A stretch of 64,000 nucleotides of DNA from Azorinus chamasolen (taxonomy: Eukaryota; Mollusca; Bivalvia; Cardiida; Solecurtidae): the NCBI GenBank assembly GCA_963576725.1, contig OY755241.1, positions 24,650,449 to 24,714,448 of the forward strand, read 5' to 3'. The position numbers and the translations under genes were made by a program. Shown here one piece after another: positions 55,095-64,000 of this stretch. How positions within the stretch are numbered: the stretch's first letter is position 1; each line of letters opens with the position of its first letter. Under the pieces are notes generated by a model that ran no database searches, was not told the origin of the DNA, and saw only the letters and a program-made list of their open reading frames with translations.

Positions 55095-55345
55095 GGTATC
55101 GGTAATGTATTCTAATGGTTCTCTTCATAGGCGGTGGTATGGTAATTACATTTGTATATTCGTCTTCTTCACAGGTAGCAGTATCATAATCATTCATAAT
55201 CATGCTGCTCCTCTTCACAGGTAGCGGTATCGTAATTATCGTAGTATTCTTCACATGTAGTGGTATAGTAAGTATACTGATCTTCGTCATATGTAGTGGT
55301 ATTGTAATTATACTGGTCGAGTTCACAGGTAGGGGTCTCGAACGT
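55095..55345 (-). repeat. 36-bp minisatellite upstream of exon 1, gene 2
   Basis: Units of TAGYGGTATCGTAATTAT, ACTGGTCTTCTTCACATG, homologous to 23370-23575. Both are followed by GGAATCACCTCTCTTATTCG. Confidence 0.7.
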
Positions 55346-55397
55346 GATGTACGGAATCACCTCTCTTATTCGAATGTTTAGTAAATAAAAATTGGGA

Positions 55398-55503
55398 ACT
55401 GATCAGGCAAGTGGCTGCTTAATGCAGAATGGAAGTCACACAGAAAGCTTTCTGTGCGACGTCCACCCTGCATAGAGCTGCCACCTGTCTTAACCCATGC
55501 CCT
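55398..55503. repeat. AAGTGGCTGCTTAATGCAGA hairpin (shared flank)
   Basis: GGCAAGTGGCTGCTTAATGC, AGAATGGAAGTCACAC, AGAAAGCTTTCTG, CGACGTCCACCCTGCATAG, AGCTGCCACCTG. Homologous to 23625-23742. Confidence 0.65.
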
Positions 55504-56072
55504 CATATTGATAGGAGCAAATGCTCTATTTTCCACAATGGTTTAAAGCCTACACAGTTATAAAAGGGTTTATTGTCCTTTTTGCTAGTTAATGCTCTTT
55601 TTTGTAGATAGTTTGCGGTAAAAATTACATTTGAATTTAATTAATTAAACGTCATGCGAACTGACATTGAGTTTTTAACGTCTGGCACACCGTAATATAG
55701 ATACTATAGCATTCTGGAAGAATTATATTCAATATAAACATTTTTTTAGAATCAATATATTTCTTTTACTTCACAAATATTTTAGTCCATAATTATATGC
55801 AACATAAATGTATTTAAGAACATTATTTTTAGAACAATTATTTGTTCTTGGGTTGAATAAATATATTATTTATTGAATAAATATTTTCTATTGAACAAAT
55901 ATTTAAATTTATCGAATAAATATCTTTATTGAACAAATAATTTTCTTTATACAATAATACAACTCTCCACATGCCATATTTGCTCCTCTGGAGTAAACGG
56001 TCTTTGTATAACAATGGTTTCAAAACGCGACTTTTACAGGTTCGTCAAACAGTGTCACTTTGAGGAAATGGG
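55504..56072. mobile_element. Long piggyBac-type MITE with AT-rich insert
   Basis: TTAA (55500-55503), CCCATGCCCTCATATTG ... far end CACTTTGAGGAAATGGG then TTAA (56073-56076). The normal palindrome is pulled apart by an AT-rich stretch (55660-55960) with repeated GAATAAATATnTTnTATTGAA. Confidence 0.6.
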
Positions 56073-56239
56073 TTAAATGTAATTGTGTATAAAATAGATA
56101 AGATGGATTTTATTTTTAAATACCTCTTTATGGGATCCTTAAGCTAAGCAGAATCCAGCATGATGTTAAACTATCATGTAGACTATTGCCTGCAGCCACT
56201 GAAGAGCCATGATGACAATGATAGCGCTCATCAGACAAT

Positions 56240-56690
56240 CAGATCCACCCATAAATCCATATGTTTGGGGCATAATTTGTATAACTTTTGTAGAGAACCT
56301 GAAGTTGATGCTATGCGCCAAATATGAAAGCTGAGAACCATTTTGTTTCAGAGGAGATTTTCAAAGTTTCCTCTGTATAATTTTTAAAGAAAACTGGCCA
56401 CCCCTTGTGCGGGGTCAATTTGACCCCAGGGGCATAAATAATTTAGCTTTTGTAGAGGATTTCAAGATGATGCTATGTGCAAAATATGAAAGCTGAGAAC
56501 CTTCCAGTTTCACAGGAGAAGGTTTAAAAGTTTTCAAAATATATTTCTATATAAAACAAGGCACCCCTGGGGCAAGGTCAATTTTGACATTCAGATCCAT
56601 CCATAAATCCAGATGTTTGGGACATAATTTGTATAGAAGACACGAAGTTGATGCCATGTGCCAAATATGACAGGATGTGTTCTTTTGACA
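56240..56690 (-). mobile_element. Pearl-like core repeats (12-kb family), minus strand, two to three units
   Basis: Minus-strand reading has CTCAGCTTTCATATTTGGC, GGTTCTCTACAAAAGTTATA, GGGGTCAAATTGACCCCGC; about 165-bp spacing. Confidence 0.65.
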
Positions 56691-56699
56691 AGGCGCGGT

Positions 56700-57360
56700 A
56701 TCGTTATTATATTATTCAAGTGTGTAGCACTTAAATATAGATGTTTAAAAAATGCTGAAAGAGCCACAATAGATTAGTTTGGACAATAGGCAATTCACAT
56801 ATAGACATTGTCCATAGGTTTTGCTACCTGGGTATAAAATTATATTTTAATGGTAAATTTATACCATGTCGTGAAATCTCTAAATGAACAGGCTCTTAAA
56901 GCATACATCCATTTTATATCACTATTTAGTAGAGTATATCTAGATGTCAAAAACCCAAACTTGCACTGTTTGACTCCCTAGTGGCATCTATAGTTGTAAA
57001 GAAAGATCTATTTCAATGTTGGTGTAAAGTGGTGCAAGTTGAGCACTCAATAATGCGTACTGTTTTTTCAAGAACAAGTAGAAAGTAATACCATACTCAT
57101 GCATGAGCAACAAACACGAGCAACAAACATGTTGATAGAACCACTAGGGTATGATTATAAGTGGAATAATTTTAATCCTTCCTATAATTTTATTCCATCA
57201 TTAACATAGCGTTTACACGTTCAATATATTCAAATATGGAACGAAACCGTTAATTTGCAATGAAAGTTGGAATATTATAGATATTTTAAACGTTCGAATT
57301 CGTACGATAACTCAACATGTTCACGCGGTTCAGAACTTCAGACTTTGTTAGCATATTTGA
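56700..57360. other. Intergenic sequence, nothing recognised
   Basis: AT-rich, no supported feature. Confidence 0.4.
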
Positions 57361-57389
57361 AATTGAAGCCGGTGTAATGAGGAAAAGTG

Positions 57390-58965
57390 ACCCCCGTAGT
57401 AGATCGACCGGGTCGATTTATTATATAGTACTATGACCCCCGGTTATAGTAATATGGCCGGGGCAGTCTTAGTACTGCGACTTCCCTTACATATAAAACT
57501 TCTGACCCCTTATAACTTCTGACCCCTTATAACTTCTGACCCCTTATATAGTACTATAACAACCGGTAATAGTTCTATGACCGACCGAGTAGTATTATGA
57601 CCCCCTTACGTATACGAAACTGACCTCACATACGAGATAACAAACTGTCCCTAAAAAGCCAAAGGCCTTTAGCCCGAGGGTCTATATCAAGGTAGGGGCC
57701 AATATCACTCTACGGCCCTAGTCACCCGTGTAATAACCTGTTTATTACACACACCCCTTTTGAAAAAATGGGGGTATATTGCTTTGCACATGTCGGTCGG
57801 TCTGTCGGTCGGTCTGTCGGTCTGTCGGTCGGTCTGTCGGTCGGTAGATCGATGGTTTCCGATCGATAACTAATAAACGAATCGGCGTAGAATCTTCAAA
57901 CTTGCTATGGTGGTTGGCCATGACCACTACATGACCCCTATTGGTTTTTAGTTTACTAGGTCAAAGGTCAAGGTCACCATGACCTTAACTGGTAAAATGA
58001 TTTCTGATCAATAACTGCTCGAGGGTTTGGCTAACGATCTTCAAACTTGCTGTGGAAGTTGGTCATGACAACTAGATGACCCTTATTGTTTTTGAGGTCA
58101 CTAGGTCAAAGGTCAAGGTCATCATGACCTTAACTGGTAAAATTGTTTTCGATCAATAACTGCTCAAGTGTGTGGCTTAGGATCTTAAAACTTGCTGTGG
58201 TGATTTGTCATGACCACCCGATGACCCCTATTGTTTTTAGGTCACTAGGTCAAAGGTCAAGGTCACCATGAACTTAACTGATGAAATGGTTTCCGATCAA
58301 TAACTGCTCAATGGTTTGGTTTGGGATCTTCAAACTTGCTGTGGTGGTTGGTCATGACCACTAGATGACACCTATAGTTGTTGAGGTCACTAGGTGAAAA
58401 GTCAAGGTCACCGTGACCTTAACTAGTGAATTGTTTTCCGATCAATAAATGACCAGTGGTTTGGCTTAGGATCTTCAAATATGCTGTGGTGATTAGTCAT
58501 AACCACTAGATGACCTCTATAGTCGAGGTCACTAGATCAAAGGTCAGGGGATATGGGGGTATACATGTTTTACAAACATCTCTTGTTACATTTGTAAAAC
58601 AGTGGCGAACATTTCTGCAGATCAGATATAGAGAAGACTCTATTTCTCAGCATGAAAACGGTTTTAAAAACTCAATTGAGGGAATGGCGTTATCCTGACG
58701 TCATTTTTTATGTTATTTTTTATTGTGACTCCCTTTCCAAAACACATCTACCACGGGAAATGTAATGAATTATTTTTATGGCAAGGGAGTCACTATATTT
58801 TATAGTAAAATGGCCTGGGGATCATAGTACTATATGATATATCGATTCCCGTGGTGGATGTGTTTTTGGAAAGGGAGTCACTATATTTTATAGTAAAATG
58901 AGCTGGGGTCATAGTACTGTTAAATATATAGACCCCTCGGTCGACCTACTGCGATAAAAGAGTGG
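57390..58965. mobile_element. Composite element with TAGTACTATGACCCCC ends and an internal pearl-like array
   Basis: The left end has CCCCCGTAGTAGATCGACCGG, ATAGTACTATGACCCCC (repeated with variants to 57620), including three CTGACCCCTTATAACTT units. The right end (58880-58960) has GGGGTCATAGTACTGT, GACCCCTCGGTCGACCTACTG in inverted orientation. Between them lie the array of 57740-58590 and an inverted pair TTTCCAAAACACATCTACCAC (58737) / GTGGTGGATGTGTTTTTGG (58853). Confidence 0.55.
57740..58590 (+). mobile_element. Pearl-like element: (GGTC/TGTC)n plus five ~145-bp units
   Basis: AAAAAATGGGGGTATATTGC, microsatellite 57790-57845, then five units with GATCTTCAAACTTGCTGTGG, GGTCATGACCACTAGATGACC, TCACTAGGTCAAAGGTCAAGG, ending GATATGGGGGTATACATG. 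Confidence 0.75.
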
Positions 58966-59084
58966 ATCATAATATTATAATCGCCCATGACTGAGAAGGA
59001 CCTGTGCTGACGTATAATCAGATGGGTTGATTGTTAACATTAAACATATTTAACCTGGTTTCTCACCAGGATCCTAAATATTCG

Positions 59085-59190
59085 GTATATGGAGAAGTGC
59101 CCCTCCGGAGAAGTGCCCCTCTTTTCTTACCTAGCGGAGAAGTGCCCCTCCGTTGCATCTTAAGGGGCAGAGAAGTGCCCCTCCGTCAAA
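59085..59190 (+). repeat. GGAGAAGTGCCCCTCCG short tandem repeat, four copies
   Basis: GGAGAAGTGCCCCTC occurs near 59090, 59105, 59135 and 59168 with short varying spacers. Confidence 0.75.
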
Positions 59191-59280
59191 ATATTCACAT
59201 AACCGAAAATGTTTATATGATAAATTGGAAACAAAACTTCAAAGGTAGGAAAATTAATAAAAGGAAACTGAAGACATGTT

Positions 59281-59510
59281 AACCCATTCCCTCATATTGA
59301 CGCCTTGTGGTGCCTTTTGACGCCTTTTCCCTCAATTGACGCCTTTTTTTCCTCTGTAAAAGTTGGTTTTTGAAATCATTGTGATAAATAAGAGTATTTG
59401 ATGCATAGGAGCCGGCATCGCCGAAGGGTTCCGATTTTTATATAAACTCTAGGAGTTTTCCACGACTTTCACCCTGCACTGAGCAGCCACCTACCTAAAA
59501 AGGCATCAAT
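59281..59510. repeat. Truncated piggyBac-type MITE followed by half of a GTGACTTTCACCCTGCA hairpin
   Basis: AACCCATTCCCTCATATTGACG ... TGTGATAAATAAGAGTATTTG, then loss of the rest; 59440-59500 has CTAGGAGTTTTCCACGAC, TTTCACCCTGCACTGAGCAG. Confidence 0.55.
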
Positions 59511-59989
59511 TCCTCAAAACATTTATCGAGTTCTTAATGAAGTTACATTAGATAGAGTAGTAGACCTGGTCAAACTGCTTCTTCGATATCAGTTTGATAA
59601 GAATCTGCACGGCTTGCATACGTTTGTTCGACTTCTTATGGTATTTCAGGTAAGTATGTAACATGATCTAGAAATATATTTTAAACGCTTCCTTTATATA
59701 AAACAGCCGCGCTGACAATAAAGGCAAGACTTATCCTTTGCTCTAGTAAAGTTAACCCTTTCACCGCCACAGTCGCATAAATGCACCACGACAAATAGTG
59801 CAGTCCCAGATCAGACGCCGCCTTTTCAAGACTTCAATATTTGTCTCAATCTCTATTTCTATACATGTGCTTTATTCCTTTGAAATTTGTATTTATTTAT
59901 CTCATTTCCTTATTTTACTGAATGGTTTAACAAACTTGGATTGCAGACGACAATTAGAAATTTGGCACCAAAAGGGTTAATAAACAATA

Positions 59990-60150
59990 CAGTAAAAACT
60001 CTATAAACAAAAGTTTATGTTTCAAAAGTAGGTGACTGCTTAATGCAGGGCGGATACATGTTAAATGAAGAACACTCCTGCTGGAACTTTCTGCATAAGG
60101 TTCGTCCTGCATTAAGGTAACGCCTATCTTTACGACCAAGAACTATGTTC
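59990..60150. mobile_element. CAGTAAAAACTC-ended hairpin MITE
   Basis: TACAGTAAAAACTCTATAAAC, GTAGGTGACTGCTTAATGCAG ... TTCGTCCTGCATTAAGGTAAC. Confidence 0.55.
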
Positions 60151-61031
60151 TTGTTACAGGTTACATTAGAGGGTTTAAGTGTAGTTTCAGTGGCTGTACT
60201 AGTTTGGAGCTAATAATAGAGTTAAGTCATTTCTGTAACCGTCATCTATTCCAAAACCTCTGACTGGATTTCTACTGAACTTCATGGTACTTTTGTTTCT
60301 GTAACCGTCTATCAACACTATTATGAATTATGTCAACGCTGCTTGATAAGTACATCCTTGGAGCTAAAGATCGAGTTTGGCAAACAAAACGTTTAAAAGC
60401 ATCTTTTGCATGTACATACAGCCTGAGCTTTCAGTAAAATACAGCAGCCTGAACAATGATAGCGGACATACATAACACGTTTCGCATTTTCACTCATTTG
60501 AGCGATACAAGGTAATCAATTGCCTTTTATATATTAAGATATTAACCCATTCGCGCATATTGGTGCCTTTTGGTGCCTCCGTGAAAGTAACTGCTTGAAA
60601 AACACTGAGAAATGGGGCCATTTTGTTCCTTTTCGAGACTATTCTAAATAGTGGTCTCAGCATAGGGTTTGGTGGAGAAAGGGCTGTCTTAGTATTTGGA
60701 TAAACACCTTTATCTGTTCCTCTTTCTATCTATTCTATAGCAATTCATTTGAATCATTTCCCGTATGTATTCATAAAGTATACAAGCTAGGTATAAGACG
60801 GTGTATTAACCCTTACAACGCTGACTTTTCAAATGGATTATTCCAAATTTTCAAACAGGTCAAGCTTACTGTGAATTTATATATATTTTTCTAAAGAAAA
60901 GTGTAACATACATGTAACAAACAGTACAAATCCTGATATGAGGGTTCCTCTAGGAGCCCCCTCACTTTGGTCCACATTGTTTGCAAATGATATAAGTGAC
61001 TCGTGTCCCGCGCAGTTAGAGTTAACATGCG

Positions 61032-61140
61032 ATATCGTGGCGATGACTTGGCCTAGTGATTGAGCTTGAGCTGGTAACCCAGGGGTCCGTTGTTTTGATC
61101 CTGAACCCTCCTCCATGAAAGACTTTATGGCGAGTTTTAA
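61032..61140 (+). mobile_element. tRNA-derived SINE, copy 2
   Basis: GGCGATGACTTGGCCTAGTG, ATTGAGCTTGAGCTGG (A-box-like) and CCAGGGGTCCG, TTTTGATCCTGAACCC (degraded B box). Similar to 46385-46565. Confidence 0.6.
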
Positions 61141-61279
61141 ATTTGAATTAAGACGAGTTTACCTACTAATAAATACCTGACTTAAAGGGTTAAACAGTCT
61201 CGAGATAGAAATTAAAGAACAATTCACCAGTCAAATAATTTTCGAGTAAATCACGTCAAGAACATAATACAAATGTATA

Positions 61280-61330
61280 TACAGTAAAACCTCTCTTAAG
61301 CGACCATCCATCCCTGGAATGAATTCTTAA
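61280..61330 (+). mobile_element. CAGTAAAACCTCTCTTAAGCG terminus of a pogo/Tigger-like MITE
   Basis: TACAGTAAAACCTCTCTTAAG, CGACCATCC. This is the clearest copy of the terminal sequence that, in tandem, resembles the 39-bp satellite at 41992. Confidence 0.5.
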
Positions 61331-61379
61331 ACGTCTTCCCTCAGCTGTAGGTGACTTTTTTTATGTCCTACTTAATTAA

Positions 61380-61600
61380 TCCATTCCCCCTAGACTATTT
61401 CTAGACCCAACCTCTTTGAACAAATCTACCGAAAAGTAGCATTTACTACAGAAAAGCAATATTTTATAATTGTGTAGTTTTGAAAACATTATGATAAATA
61501 TAGCATTTGCTCCACAAGAGCAAATGCTCCATTTATCACAATTGATTCGCAAAAACACCTTTACGGATGCGTCAAAAGGCGTCAGTAGGAGGGGGGGGTG
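61380..61600. mobile_element. piggyBac-type MITE with TTAA on both sides
   Basis: TTAA (61376-61379), TCCATTCCCCCTAGAC ... palindrome ATGATAAATATAGCATTTGC, TCCACAAGAGC ... GGCGTCAGTAGGAGG, poly-G, then TTAA (61601-61604). Confidence 0.7.
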
Positions 61601-61806
61601 TTAATGCCGTGCGTGCCTTTTTGTAACAGCATCAAATCGCCGAAATGAATAATGAGTTTTTACGTTACATTTGGCTCCTACATTATTCATGTAAGCAGCA
61701 GCGGGTAAAGAGGAAAATGATGCAACAAAGTTTCATTGTATATTAGTTAAATTATATAGAACAATTTCACAATATTGCCTACGAATGAAACATACGCACA
61801 GTGGCC

Positions 61807-61810
<4 letters not shown>

Positions 61811-61888
<78 letters not shown>
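61811..61888 (+). repeat. (GA)39 dinucleotide microsatellite
   Basis: Uninterrupted GA for 78 bases. Arg/Glu and Ser/Leu frames over it are artefacts. Confidence 0.95.
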
Positions 61889-61891
<3 letters not shown>

Positions 61892-61930
61892 GTTGAATAA
61901 ACATAGGTGTCTTAATAAGCAGGTGGTGGT

Positions 61931-61997
61931 TTCATGCAGGACAAAAGTAATGCAGAAAGCTCTTCTAGCTTTCTGCATTACTTTTGTCCTGCATGAA
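61931..61997. repeat. Perfect palindrome with 31-bp arms
   Basis: TTCATGCAGGACAAAAGTAA, TGCAGAAAGCT, loop CTTCT, then the exact inverse. One copy of the GCTTAATGCAGG family. Confidence 0.85.
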
Positions 61998-62119
61998 GCT
62001 ACGGTTTTTTTTGACGATGTAATTGCGTCATGAATATTACCTAGCTAAAGTTTGGTAATGGTACATGAACACAGGAACGTTTAGTATGTCAAGAAACTGT
62101 AGTGTAAGATCTATAATAC

Positions 62120-62200
62120 GTTCATAAACAAACAAAGCGGACCGTGATCAGACGACCGTCTGGTCTGGGTCTACTCTGTTTGTAAAGGCTTGAAAAGTCG
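62120..62200. repeat. GACCCAGACCAGACGG hairpin MITE
   Basis: AACAAAGCGGACCGTGATCAG, ACGACCGTCTGGTCTGGGTC, TACTCTGTTTGTAAAG. Confidence 0.6.
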
Positions 62201-62333
62201 TTTATATGAGGGAAAGAAATGATCATTGTTTGGCGTGTTCTTTGAAGAAACAAACAGAACAGACCAGAATGTTTTATTAGACGCAAACTTGTTTCTTGTC
62301 TGTACAGAAAAACATTGGTCAAGTAGAATTGTA

Positions 62334-62768
62334 CAGGGTGTCCCTAAAAGAATGGAATCCTGGATCAAATGTGTATTTTAACCAATGTAATCGGACACTT
62401 TAATATGTAAATATTTACTTTTTAGATATATCTTTTGTGCATATTTCTGCCAAATTTAAAAATATGCATTGGTTTTAAAGATATGAGTATTTTAATAAAT
62501 GCACCTTAAATCTGTTTTAACATGATATGCGTACATTGTATAGTCCATGCCTATATCGAGTTAAAAACGGAGTTTTGGGTGCTTTCGTTTAAAAGCTGAT
62601 ATCTTAAAAACCAATGAATATGTTTAGACAAAATTTAAACAATATATGGCAAAATGTTGTATCTGCTAAGCTACATGTATATACATTTAATTTAAGTTAG
62701 CAATATTGACAGAAATGGGATAACTTGCATATCTTAATCCCGAGTTCCGGTTTTTTCGGGACACCCTG
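62334..62768. mobile_element. mariner/Tc1-type MITE, 435 bp, TA target site
   Basis: CAGGGTGTCCCTAAAAGAATG at the left and CCGGTTTTTTCGGGACACCCTG at the right form terminal inverted repeats, with TA immediately outside each end (62332-62333, 62769-62770). No transposase frame is present. CAGGGTGTCCC ends with TA duplication are typical of mariner-like elements. Confidence 0.8.
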
Positions 62769-62904
62769 TAGACAATATAATTGTACGTATTCTAAAGAGC
62801 AATATTTCCCTTCACAGCCTTTATATTTTCATAGCCTGTATGAGAATGTCTGCCATAATATCGTCTACTTGAAAAGAATTACGTTCGCTTCCATTGCTAT
62901 TTAT

Positions 62905-63785
62905 GTCTCTCCTTCCCCCCCCCCCCCTTAGGGGAGGGAGACATATTGATGTTGTGCTTTCTGTCTGTCTGTCTGTCCGTCCGTCCGTCCTTCCGTCTGT
63001 TAAAATTCTTGTGCAGGCTTACACTATTAGAGGGATTTCCTTCAAACTTTTACATATGAACCAGCTATATGTGAGGATGGTCATGTGGTTTGGAATTTAG
63101 GCTGCAACAATTTTGACAGAAGTTATGGCCCTTTGTAGTTTATCCTTATATAGAATATATAGCGAAAATATCTTGTGCAGCTAACTCCTCCTACACTATT
63201 TGAGGGATTTACTTTTACATATGAACCAGCTATATGTGAGGAATCTTGTGCAGCTAACTCCTCCTACACTATGTGGTTTGAAATTTTGGCTGCATGAATT
63301 TTGACAGAGGTTATGACCCTTTGGAGTTTTTCCTTATATAGAGTAATAGCGAAAAAGTATTGTGCAGCTAACTCCTCCTATACTATGTAAGAGTTTTCAT
63401 TCAAACTTTTACATATGAACCAGCTATATGTGAGGATAGTCATGTGGATTGGAATATGGGCTGCAACAATTTTGACAGAAGTTTGGATTTTTTTTCAAAT
63501 ATGAGATTTATAGGGAAAACTAGTGTTTACAGATATCTACAAAAGTTTACAGATAACCAATCTATATGTGATGAACAACCAATCTATATGTATCTATAAG
63601 TGACGCACAACCAATCTATATCTATATGTGAAATCTATATTTGAAGGTGGTCATGTGATTTTGAATTCAGCTTGATTGTCATAGTTGTTAAAACGCAACT
63701 CTTGGCTACAACGTTCATTCCTCTTACGGGTGCGGGGGCGGGGTACCGGGGGAGACATGTGTTTTTCTAAAAAACAAACTCTAGT
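62905..63785 (+). mobile_element. Pearl-like element with poly-C head, TCTG/TCCG tract and tandem core
   Basis: Starts TATGTCTCTCCTTCCC, poly-C, TTAGGGGAGGGAGACATATT, then (TCTG/TCCG)n at 62960-62998. Three to four units follow with ATATGAACCAGCTATATGTG, TCATGTGGTTTGGAATTT, GGCTGCAACAATTTTGACAG, GTGCAGCTAACTCCTCCTA. It ends GTACCGGGGGAGACATGTG, TTTTTCTAAAAAACAAACTC. Confidence 0.75.
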
Positions 63786-63799
63786 TTATGAGTAATTTA

Positions 63800-63990
63800 A
63801 GCAGTTTGACTGATCAGACACCGCGTTATGCTCTGTCTGATCTGGATCTTGTTAATGCAGTCCGGCCGTGACAAACAGATTGGGTTCTGATCAGACACTA
63901 CCTTCTAACGTCTTTATTTCTCTACCAAATCCTGTGTTGTGATCACTATTAAAAATAAGAGTGGTCAAAACTTAAAGTGGAGAAATGACA
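63800..63990. repeat. Two hairpin MITE remnants at the right edge
   Basis: 63803-63860: CAGTTTGACTGATCAGACACC, GCGTTATGCTCTGTCTGATC; 63918-63985: TTTCTCTACCAAATCC, TGTGATCACTATTAAAAATAAG, GTGGTCAAAACTT, TGGAGAAATGACA. Confidence 0.55.
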
Positions 63991-64000
63991 CTTTAAGTAT

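Noticed and set aside
61733..62033. Arg-Glu and Ser-Leu repeat open frames
   Set aside because: Translations of the (GA)39 tract.

Overview
This is a eukaryotic, repeat-dominated, AT-rich window, most likely from a bivalve mollusc. That rests on repeat content: YLDD-type Penelope-like reverse transcriptases, 'pearl'-like elements (a ~150-160 bp tandem core next to a TCTG/TCCG microsatellite) and many palindromic MITEs. No operons, phage, CRISPR or rRNA are present, and nearly all long open frames are repeat-derived.

The only host gene I can support is a TMEM45-like (DUF716) multi-pass membrane protein on the minus strand, present as two tandem paralogues. Copy 2 is complete: five exons at 54841-54749, 51332-51227, 48641-48446, 43934-43708 and 41599-41361. 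Splice phases agree throughout, giving an 861-nt CDS for 286 residues. Copy 1 shows exons 1-3 (23234-23142, 6911-6806, 2528-2333) with identical exon lengths and phases; exons 4-5 would lie beyond the left edge. Introns and upstream flanks of the copies also align in part (shared 30-bp and 36-bp minisatellites, shared MITE next to exon 1, homologous intron-3 sequence), so the duplication was segmental.

Layout: 1-2.3 kb, intron 3 of copy 1. 2.5-6.8 kb, intron 2 of copy 1 with a Penelope-like (PLE) reverse transcriptase and a 153-bp pearl-like array. 6.9-23.1 kb, intron 1 of copy 1, inflated to 16 kb by PLE fragments, microsatellites, a pearl-like array and a 359-bp tandem duplication (3.4 kb in copy 2). 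23.6-41 kb, intergenic: PLE tails, remnants of two LINE families, LTR-like repeats and a 1.5-kb pearl-like array. 41.3-54.9 kb, copy 2, with a 39-bp satellite in intron 4 and a PLE tail in intron 3. 55-64 kb, intergenic: minisatellite, piggyBac-type and mariner-type MITEs, a tRNA-derived SINE and three pearl-like arrays.

The most informative signals are evolutionary: paralogous introns act as filled/empty-site controls for transposon insertion, one MITE sits in a minisatellite with TTAA on both sides and a visible empty site, a DNA-transposon end seems to have become a 39-bp satellite, and copy 2 uses a GC donor where copy 1 has GT. I found no clear new multi-gene system. All assignments come from reading the sequence and family knowledge; no search was run.
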